DNA of 10,808 nt from Avelusimicrobium sp963660385 (GTDB lineage Bacteria; Elusimicrobiota; Elusimicrobia; Elusimicrobiales; Elusimicrobiaceae): the NCBI GenBank assembly GCA_963660385.1, contig CAVKWQ010000051.1, positions 1 to 10,808 of the forward strand, written 5' to 3'. Each line of letters begins with the position of its first letter. Position 1 is the stretch's first letter. The notes under the pieces were generated by a model. That model was not told the origin of the DNA. It searched no databases and saw only the letters and a program-made list of their open reading frames with translations. Below are positions 5,161 to 10,808 of this stretch, in pieces. Both the position numbers and the translations under genes were made by a program.

Positions 5161-5579
5161 AAACTTTTATAGCCACCGCTTTTAAAGAAATTGTCCGGCT
5201 GACGGCGCGAATTTTGCACCTGCCGGAGCAATTCGTTTGCTTTTTGTATGTGGGCACCTTGAACACGGCGTTTGCGTACAGCCTGTATGTGCTTTTTGTG
5301 TGGATGGGGTTTAACTATATTTTTGCGCCGCTTTGCTCCACCGTTTTAGGGGTGCTGTTCAATTTTAAAACCATTGGCGGGATAGTATTCCAAAGCCACA
5401 ATAACGCGCTGTTAGGGAAGTTTTTTGGCGTGTACGGGGTGGTTTATCTGTGCAATGTGGCGGGGCTTAAAATATTGTCCGCCCTGGGGCTTAACTTATA
5501 TGTGGCGGGGGCGATTTTGATATTGCCGCTTGCAATGCTTGGTTTTATACTTAATAAAAAGTTGGTGTTTCATAAATGA
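5157..5579 (+). CDS. GtrA family membrane protein, 140 aa
   Basis: A small four-span membrane protein of the GtrA/DPMS family, which is thought to flip polyprenyl-phosphate-linked sugars across the inner membrane or to stabilise the partner glycosyltransferase. Membrane segments are at about 26-51, 55-78, 86-107 and 114-133, and the protein closes with the family-typical Asn-Lys-Lys-x-Val-Phe (N133-K135, V137-F138). Length fits the family. An AGGAGG SD lies 10 bases before the ATG within the VanZ gene. The start overlaps the VanZ stop and its own stop overlaps the next start (ATGA both times), so all three genes form one tightly coupled unit. Confidence 0.92.
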   Translation: MKTFIATAFKEIVRLTARILHLPEQFVCFLYVGTLNTAFAYSLYVLFVWMGFNYIFAPLCSTVLGVLFNFKTIGGIVFQSHNNALLGKFFGVYGVVYLCNVAGLKILSALGLNLYVAGAILILPLAMLGFILNKKLVFHK

Positions 5580-6520
5580 AGAAGAAAATTTCTATTATTT
5601 CCAGCGCGTTTAACGAGCAGGAAAACGTGTGGGAACTCTACAAGCAGGTAGAGGCCGAAATGGCCAAATACGCGGATAAATACGACTACGAGCAGTTGGT
5701 GCTGGATAACGCTTCTACCGACGGCACGCTAGCCGAACTGCGCAAAATAGCCGCGCAGGACCCGCATTTTAAGGTCATTGCCAACGCCCGTAATTTTGGG
5801 CACATCCGTTCGCCCTATTACGGCATTTTGCAATGCCACGGGGACGCGGTTATTTATATGGCGTCCGACTTGCAGGACCCGCCTGCGCTCATCGGGCAAT
5901 TTTTAGCCAAATGGGAAGAAGGGTTTAAAGTAGTGCTGGCGCAGAAAACGCAAAGCAAGGAATCTGTTTTGTTTTTTACGGTGCGGCGTTTTTATTATTG
6001 GCTGCTTAATCTGCTTAACGATTCCGGCGCACAACTGCCCGCCAACTGCACGGGCTTTGGACTATACGATAAATGCGTGGTAGAGGAACTGCGCCGCTTA
6101 AATGACCCGTACCCGTATTTGCGCGGGCTCGTGTGCGAACTGGGCTATAAGCGCGCATTAGTGCCGTTTGTCCAGCCTACCCGCACGCGCGGATTTACCA
6201 AAAATAATTTTTACACGCTCTATGACAACGCAATGATTGGATTTACCAATCACTCTAAGGTGCCCCTGCGCCTGGCCGCAATGGGCGGTTTTTTATTAGG
6301 AGGGATTAGTTTGGCCTTGGCGTTTGTCTATTTGGTGTTAAAACTGCTGTATTGGGATAAATTCCCTATGGGCACGGCGCCTATTTTGCTGGGGGTGCTG
6401 TTTTTTTCTTCTGTGCAACTCTTTTTTATCGGTATCATCGGCGAGTACATTGGGGCCATTTTAACCCAAGTGTTAAAGCGTCCGCTGGTGATAGAAAAGG
6501 AGCGGATTAATTTCAAGTAA
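5576..6520 (+). CDS. GT2 family glycosyltransferase, GtrB/DPM1-like, membrane anchored, 314 aa
   Basis: Transfers a sugar from a nucleotide-sugar donor to polyprenyl phosphate on the cytoplasmic face of the inner membrane; the sugar cannot be predicted. The GT-A domain spans about 1-230: an N-terminal beta strand (ISIISSAFNEQEN), DNASTDGT at 44-51 for nucleotide binding, ASDLQDPP at 96-103 with D98 and D101 as the metal- and sugar-binding acidic pair, an NCTGFGLYDK segment, and an RTRGFTKNNF loop typical of the GtrB/ArnC/DPM1 group. Two membrane helices follow at about 238-264 and 271-300, the usual topology of GtrB-like enzymes, with a short basic tail. Length is typical. It overlaps the GtrA gene by four bases; a GtrA plus GtrB pair is the classical prophage O-antigen glucosylation arrangement, though here no third acceptor-specific glycosyltransferase follows before the terminator. 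Confidence 0.93.
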   Translation: MKKKISIISSAFNEQENVWELYKQVEAEMAKYADKYDYEQLVLDNASTDGTLAELRKIAAQDPHFKVIANARNFGHIRSPYYGILQCHGDAVIYMASDLQDPPALIGQFLAKWEEGFKVVLAQKTQSKESVLFFTVRRFYYWLLNLLNDSGAQLPANCTGFGLYDKCVVEELRRLNDPYPYLRGLVCELGYKRALVPFVQPTRTRGFTKNNFYTLYDNAMIGFTNHSKVPLRLAAMGGFLLGGISLALAFVYLVLKLLYWDKFPMGTAPILLGVLFFSSVQLFFIGIIGEYIGAILTQVLKRPLVIEKERINFK

Positions 6521-6551
6521 CCCATTAATAAGCGGCTACTAAACTATCACC

Positions 6552-6591
6552 AAAAACACCCCGGGGTAACTAAATATCCCGGGGTGTTTTT
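6552..6591. terminator. Strong bidirectional terminator between convergent genes
   Basis: A perfect 14-bp inverted repeat (6552-6565 with 6578-6591, core ACACCCCGGG) with a 12-base loop is flanked by five A on the left and five T on the right, so it works as an intrinsic terminator in both directions. It ends the VanZ-GtrA-GT2 operon on the plus strand and the 1339-residue gene on the minus strand. Confidence 0.93.
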
Positions 6592-6604
6592 ATGTACAGA
6601 CTTG

Positions 6605-9600
6605 TTATTGTGCGGTCGCCGGCTCGTCCAGTCGGAAGTCTTGGAGTGGGTCGTCATCCGCGGCAAATGGACTAGCCTCTTCTGTTTCTACCTGCTCATT
6701 ATGTTTAGCGGCCTCAGTTTGGATAAGCATATCCCACGCTGCGCTCTTGTTTTGATATTCGCTAACCAATTTTTCAAGAGCCGCGTTTCTGGCGTTTGCA
6801 TCCTTGATGTCATACGCACTCAAAAAGCGCGGGATAAAGGAAGCAAAGAACGCTGTTACTTCGGCAGATTTATCCGCCAAGCCATACTGCTCAAAGGCGG
6901 TAATCCAGCCTAATTTTTCCGAAGCCAAGGCCATTTCGTCTTGGGCTTTGGCTTGGTCGGCAACTTCTTCGCCCAAGAGTTCCAATTTCCGTTCTACTTT
7001 GTCTTTTACTTCAAACAAACGGGTATTGAGCAATTTCGCCGCATCTTCCTGCTGTTTCTGCTTGGTGGCAGACGAGGCATTGCTGCGCAAGGAAGCAATC
7101 ACCGTGTTTAAATACTCGTCATACCAAGCGCCCATTTGTTTCAGTTCGGCCGCGGAAACATACGGTTTGTAACTTTCCAAGGTTACGCGTTTTTGCACCG
7201 CAATATTCTCGGTTTGCGCCTTTATAATGTTATCCAGGGCCTTTTGGTTCTTTACCTTGTTGCCCTCGCCGGAAGCGCGGTTAAAGTTCACGCTGGCCGC
7301 CTGATACTGCAAGCGTTTCTGTAAGGGCGTGGTAATATACATACTTTCCATTACGCCTAATTGGCCTAAGGCTTCGCGCCCAAAGATAATCGGAGAGCCC
7401 ATTAACATACCGTCGCGGGATTCCTTTTCCGCCCCGGTTACCGTTTCGTAGGCGTCCATTTGCTTGGTGTTATAGTCCTGGCCTTCGGCTTTGAGTTGGG
7501 CCAAAATTTCTTCTTGGTTTTGCTCATCCTGTTTGAGTTTGACCGGGTCGTAGGCGCCCTCATATTTGGGTTTAGCCATTTCGGCTTTTACTTCTTGTTC
7601 GCCTTTACCCGTAATGTGGCCCATTACCAACGGATAGACCGCATAATCCACTCCGGCCAATCCGCCGAAGAAGAGCAGGTTTCCGGCCACACCCTGCGTA
7701 AAGGAACTGGTTTTCAGCCAAGCCTTGCCCATACTCCAAGCAAAGCGCGGGTTGGTAACAAATTCCTGCGCAAAGGCTTTCGTCGGCAACAGGCGCGGCA
7801 TAAACGAATCCAAGAACTTATTATTATAGTTGGCAATTCTAAAATATTGCTGGCCTACTTGTTCCGCCCATTGGCCGTTGGCAAGCATTTGCGCCGGGAA
7901 TTTAACAGCCCCCGGGATAGAAAGCGGGTCAAAGGTAGTCAAGGCAGAAGCACGGCTCATCGCCGGGGCAACCACAACATCCGTTCCGGCCAGTTCGTTG
8001 CCCGGCTTACCCAACTTGGTTAAGTTCCACCACGAATTTTCCATCGTTACACCCGTGGCGCCCGGTTGGCTGGCCAGTACAGGCATTTTGTCCGAACCGT
8101 ACACCGGCATTTTAACATTTACCCAGCCGTCAAACGCACCGGATTTGGCCGCATCTTCGGACATACCCATCATACGGGAATAAGCCCGTGCGGCGCGCAG
8201 TTCCGGCACGGATAACTTCATCCAAGGATACATCCACTCGGATTTTTGCATTCCTTGGACACCGTGGTTCATTAAGCGCAGCATATCATAATCCTTCACG
8301 CCGCCTTGCAACGAGGCCAATCTGCCCGTAAAGTTTACCGTGCCCACATTTTGTGTGCCGCCGGGCAATACTTGGTAGAAATCTACGCCGATAAGTTCGC
8401 GGTTAGGATTCATACCTACCCAACGTTTCGGGTTCCAGCGGGAATATTCGTTCTGCAAAAAGCGCATAGAGGAGCGGCCCGGCTGGGCAATTACCTTTGT
8501 TTTGACGACCGGGGAAATCCCTTCGCCCATCCTAGACGGGAGCGTAGTAGCCGGGGCCTTGCCTTTGTCAATATAGCGCACCGACATAATAACGTTATTA
8601 TCAACGGCCTTTGCTGTATAAGAGGATAACCGCCCCGCTTTGGTTAATTCTACGCGGAAGGTTAAAAGCGCACGGCCTTTGTTGGATTTGGACGCCGCAT
8701 TGAGGGCTTTCGGCAAAGCAAGCATTGCGCCGCGCGCAAAGCGGAAGGCTTGGCAGGCCGTTTCCAAAATAGCACCGCCATATACCCACAGGACGGCTTC
8801 GCCCACGAACCAGAAGAACGCAGTGGCATTTTCCTTATCCACTTTGGCTCTATTTAAACTATTGTGTTGGGCAATTTCCACCCAGCGGCCCTTGGACGTA
8901 TATACATACCCGTAAACCATACGAATAGAACCGTCCGGGTTCTGCATCATATTGCCGCTGTTAGAAGGCGCAATGGCCGGGATAGAGGTCTTGGGGTCGT
9001 TAGCAATAACAATACCTTTTTCTCCGGGCTCAATCAGCCCTTTCACGCCCGGAATAGCCGTGGAGCCGTTATTGGTAATTTCCACCAGTTTTAAGGGTTC
9101 CGTAGCAAATTGGTTGTAAATATCGGCCAGTTTGTCAGCCAAGGCTTGCATTTGTTTGGAATCCAAACCGTAATCCTTATAATAGGAACTTTGTAAGGGT
9201 TCATACAAATCGGCCGCGCGGCGGGCAAAGGTTTGGCGCAAGGCAAGTTCGCCCTTGCCCATTTTGTCGCCGGACTGGTTGGCCATTAATACGGAGGCCG
9301 CTTCCAGAGCGATTACTCTCGTGGAAAGGGAATAAACCTTCGGGTCGGAAAAATTTTTGAAGAACTGCATCGCATTGTTCCATTTTTGGGACCCGCGGGC
9401 TTCTTGGCGGGCAGCATCTACTACGCCCGCAATAATCTGGTTGACCACAGGGGCATTGTCCGCTTTAAAATCGCTGTCTTTGGCGCCGCTGTCAAACTTT
9501 TTGACTAACACGCCTACCAAAGAGGGATCATTAAGCAAGGTATATTTGGTGGCATAGTCCGCCAACGCCAAAACATCTTGGAAGTTTTCATCGTTGGATT

Positions 9601-10624
9601 TAAGCCCCAACTTGGCGGCGTCCGCCATTTCTTTAATATATTTGTTTTGCGCCGAAGTAAAATGGTCGGCAGGAAGTACGGATCCCGACTGTTTTACATA
9701 TTGGGTAACCTGTTTGGGCACTCTTTTTGTTTTGAAAGACATATTACCATCCGTGCCCGGTTGTCTGACCATAACCGTATCGTAAACGGTAACAGTCGTT
9801 TTGGCACCGGGACCAGGGAGTTGCTGTTGCGTCAAAAGCGGGTCTTGTTTTTGGGTGGCAACCAAGTAATTATGCGTTTTGAGCATAGCAATACGCAACG
9901 AACCTACCGCCATTGTGCGAATCATAGAGTTGTGCGGCGTGGAGGAAAGCATCCTCTCACGGTATGCCATACGCATATAAACACTTTCCAAGTCTTTGTT
10001 AAATTCTTCCAGCGCGGCAGGGTCCGCGTTGCCGCTTTGCGCCATTTGCAACATATAATCCACCGTGTTGCCCAAGGCCTCGGCGGCATAAACCGTATTC
10101 ATTAAAAAGGAGTCTTTTGGATTGCCCATCGGGTCAATAAAATCACCCATATTTTGGAGCGTCAGTTCGTCCTTAGCCAACAGTTCCAAAACATCGTTTT
10201 GCGGGCGCGTGAAGGGAATTGCCGAAGCACTCGGGGCTACATAAGTAGCGTCCCGCTCCATAACCGCCCCGGAGCGTACATCCCGCTGATAAGCGGCCAG
10301 AGCCTGTTCTTGGGCGCGTTTTTCAGCAGCGGCTTGCGCGTCGGCCTCTTTCTTCTTTAATTGGTGCAATTTGTCCAAATCCTGGTAACGCTGGTAATAT
10401 GTACGGCTTCTATCGTCAAAGCGTTTGGCCGTCTGATTAATTTGCGTAGGCAGTTGTTTATTAGCCGCTTGGGAGACCGCCGCCCCTACGTTCGGGCGGG
10501 TAGAAGTACCCGTTTTAGCCTTTTGGGCAGGTGCACGGCGGGTCTGAGCCCACGCCGAGGGGGTGGGGAGAATACAATTTAAAGCAAATACTACGGCAAG
10601 TACACGGCAGAGAAAAGATTGCAT
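6605..10624 (-). CDS. Large exported protein of unknown function, 1339 aa
   Basis: A Sec signal peptide is clear: R7, hydrophobic core 8-19, and A24-W25-A26 before a predicted cleavage at Q27. After it come a basic Ala/Pro/Thr-rich linker (28-60), a charged helical stretch likely to form a coiled coil (about 62-118, rich in Gln, Lys and Ala), and a long helical region to about 540. A hydrophobic patch containing FFWFVGEAVLWVYGG lies at about 600-620 and a second, LLFFGGLAGVDYAVYPLVMG, at about 980-1000; these may be membrane segments or buried helices. A charged, Lys/Glu/Gln-rich helical C-terminal third (about 1010-1310) precedes an acidic tail ending EPATAQ. I recognise no enzyme motif, lipobox or sorting signal. 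An AAGGAG SD six bases before ATG 10624 fixes the start. The gene is monocistronic, with its own promoter and a terminator just beyond its stop. Location is probably periplasm or outer surface. Possibly lineage-restricted; function unknown. Confidence 0.93.
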   Translation of the reverse strand: MQSFLCRVLAVVFALNCILPTPSAWAQTRRAPAQKAKTGTSTRPNVGAAVSQAANKQLPTQINQTAKRFDDRSRTYYQRYQDLDKLHQLKKKEADAQAAAEKRAQEQALAAYQRDVRSGAVMERDATYVAPSASAIPFTRPQNDVLELLAKDELTLQNMGDFIDPMGNPKDSFLMNTVYAAEALGNTVDYMLQMAQSGNADPAALEEFNKDLESVYMRMAYRERMLSSTPHNSMIRTMAVGSLRIAMLKTHNYLVATQKQDPLLTQQQLPGPGAKTTVTVYDTVMVRQPGTDGNMSFKTKRVPKQVTQYVKQSGSVLPADHFTSAQNKYIKEMADAAKLGLKSNDENFQDVLALADYATKYTLLNDPSLVGVLVKKFDSGAKDSDFKADNAPVVNQIIAGVVDAARQEARGSQKWNNAMQFFKNFSDPKVYSLSTRVIALEAASVLMANQSGDKMGKGELALRQTFARRAADLYEPLQSSYYKDYGLDSKQMQALADKLADIYNQFATEPLKLVEITNNGSTAIPGVKGLIEPGEKGIVIANDPKTSIPAIAPSNSGNMMQNPDGSIRMVYGYVYTSKGRWVEIAQHNSLNRAKVDKENATAFFWFVGEAVLWVYGGAILETACQAFRFARGAMLALPKALNAASKSNKGRALLTFRVELTKAGRLSSYTAKAVDNNVIMSVRYIDKGKAPATTLPSRMGEGISPVVKTKVIAQPGRSSMRFLQNEYSRWNPKRWVGMNPNRELIGVDFYQVLPGGTQNVGTVNFTGRLASLQGGVKDYDMLRLMNHGVQGMQKSEWMYPWMKLSVPELRAARAYSRMMGMSEDAAKSGAFDGWVNVKMPVYGSDKMPVLASQPGATGVTMENSWWNLTKLGKPGNELAGTDVVVAPAMSRASALTTFDPLSIPGAVKFPAQMLANGQWAEQVGQQYFRIANYNNKFLDSFMPRLLPTKAFAQEFVTNPRFAWSMGKAWLKTSSFTQGVAGNLLFFGGLAGVDYAVYPLVMGHITGKGEQEVKAEMAKPKYEGAYDPVKLKQDEQNQEEILAQLKAEGQDYNTKQMDAYETVTGAEKESRDGMLMGSPIIFGREALGQLGVMESMYITTPLQKRLQYQAASVNFNRASGEGNKVKNQKALDNIIKAQTENIAVQKRVTLESYKPYVSAAELKQMGAWYDEYLNTVIASLRSNASSATKQKQQEDAAKLLNTRLFEVKDKVERKLELLGEEVADQAKAQDEMALASEKLGWITAFEQYGLADKSAEVTAFFASFIPRFLSAYDIKDANARNAALEKLVSEYQNKSAAWDMLIQTEAAKHNEQVETEEASPFAADDDPLQDFRLDEPATAQ

Positions 10625-10655
10625 AGGACGCTCCTTATATAATAGGCCTAGTTAT

Positions 10656-10684
10656 ATTGTACCGCTTTTTTGTGTTTTTTCCAG
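10656..10684 (-). promoter_or_regulatory. Candidate promoter of the 1339-aa gene
   Basis: On the minus strand TACAAT (10661-10656) is preceded at 17 bases by CTGGAA (10684-10679), three of six from TTGACA. The predicted start near 10649 gives a leader of about 25 bases that contains the SD. An 8-base palindrome TAGGCCTA (10643-10650) sits at the transcription start. Confidence 0.45.
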
Positions 10685-10739
10685 GGGGCAAAGGGCCCAG
10701 CCGGAAGGGGACCAAAGGACCTATATTATATATAGGCCC
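10684..10739. repeat. Two GC-rich short repeats leading into a hairpin
   Basis: Two related units, GGGGGCAAAGGGCCC (10684-10698) and GGGGACCAAAGGACC (10707-10721), are followed by an inverted repeat of GGACCTATAT (10717-10726) with ATATAGGCCC (10730-10739), nine of ten pairs and a three-base loop. There is no T tract, so it is not a simple terminator. It lies upstream of the 1339-residue gene promoter and of a possible plus-strand promoter. Confidence 0.5.
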
Positions 10740-10760
10740 GGTACACTTTATCTCTTATAT

Positions 10761-10766
10761 TATAAT
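10761..10766 (+). promoter_or_regulatory. Possible -10 box for a plus-strand gene beyond the edge
   Basis: A perfect TATAAT in an AT-rich stretch points rightwards. No recognisable -35 is seen. An ATG at 10782 opens a frame to the edge (MERLFAQCK) but AAGGG sits only two bases before it, too close for a normal SD, so I do not call a gene here. Confidence 0.25.
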
Positions 10767-10808
10767 ACAAATATAAGGGTTATGGAGCGGCTTTTTGCGC
10801 AATGCAAA

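Noticed and set aside
7460..8023. Long plus-strand open frame (187 codons) antisense to the 1339-aa gene
   Set aside because: It lies wholly inside the large gene in the opposite orientation and lacks coding character or a known motif; it is a shadow of a GC-richer coding strand. The same applies to the plus-strand frames at 9578-10105, 8306-8629 and 6804-7172.
10782..10808. Plus-strand gene start at the right edge (MERLFAQCK)
   Set aside because: Only nine codons are visible and the AAGGG is two bases from the ATG; not enough support to call a gene.
1..10808. CRISPR arrays, tRNA or rRNA genes, insertion sequences, integrase or att sites
   Set aside because: I saw no regularly spaced repeats, cloverleaf sequences, transposase or recombinase motifs; the only direct repeat is the two-copy gene tail.

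Overview
The window looks like a chromosomal stretch from a bacterium with clear Shine-Dalgarno starts, sigma70-like promoters and compact operons. The very large secreted protein of unknown function with a Gram-negative-style signal peptide, the short UTRs and the overall gene style make me think of a gut Elusimicrobiota member. That is a recollection-based guess and not something the sequence proves.

Left part (1 to about 3255, all minus strand) is an accessory-looking, mostly AT-rich cassette. In transcription order it holds: a 77-residue miniature Asp-box protein; a 183-residue multi-span membrane protein; a 530-residue protein with an N-terminal membrane anchor, MORN-like (YwqK-type) repeats and a long Ala/Gly-rich hydrophobic segment between helical regions; a 195-residue helical protein translationally coupled to it; a truncated 26-codon start of another gene; a 70-bp copy of the tail of the 183-residue gene; and the start of one more gene running off the left edge. 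The duplicated tail with the same stop/SD/start junction suggests a modular locus of tandem [membrane protein + downstream gene] units that has lost material by recombination. None of these genes has a function I can name.

Middle (3256 to 3600) is a non-coding divergent control region. It has a perfect 9-1-9 inverted repeat, a probable structured RNA ending in an intrinsic terminator, and competing promoter and terminator signals on the opposite strand. A WYL-domain transcriptional regulator (3601-4521, +) follows, possibly from a leaderless mRNA. Its position opposite an accessory cassette recalls WYL repressors that guard defence or conflict genes.

A consensus promoter that overlaps the end of the WYL gene drives a tight three-gene plus-strand operon, 4588-6520: VanZ-like membrane protein, GtrA-family membrane protein, and a membrane-anchored GT2 (GtrB/DPM1-like) polyprenyl-phosphate glycosyltransferase. 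The three probably act together in lipid-linked sugar transfer to the cell envelope. A perfect 14-bp bidirectional terminator separates it from the convergent gene.

Right part (6605-10624, minus) is one 1339-residue exported protein of unknown function with its own promoter and SD. The last 180 bases hold that promoter, a pair of GC-rich short repeats leading into a hairpin, and a possible plus-strand promoter at the edge.
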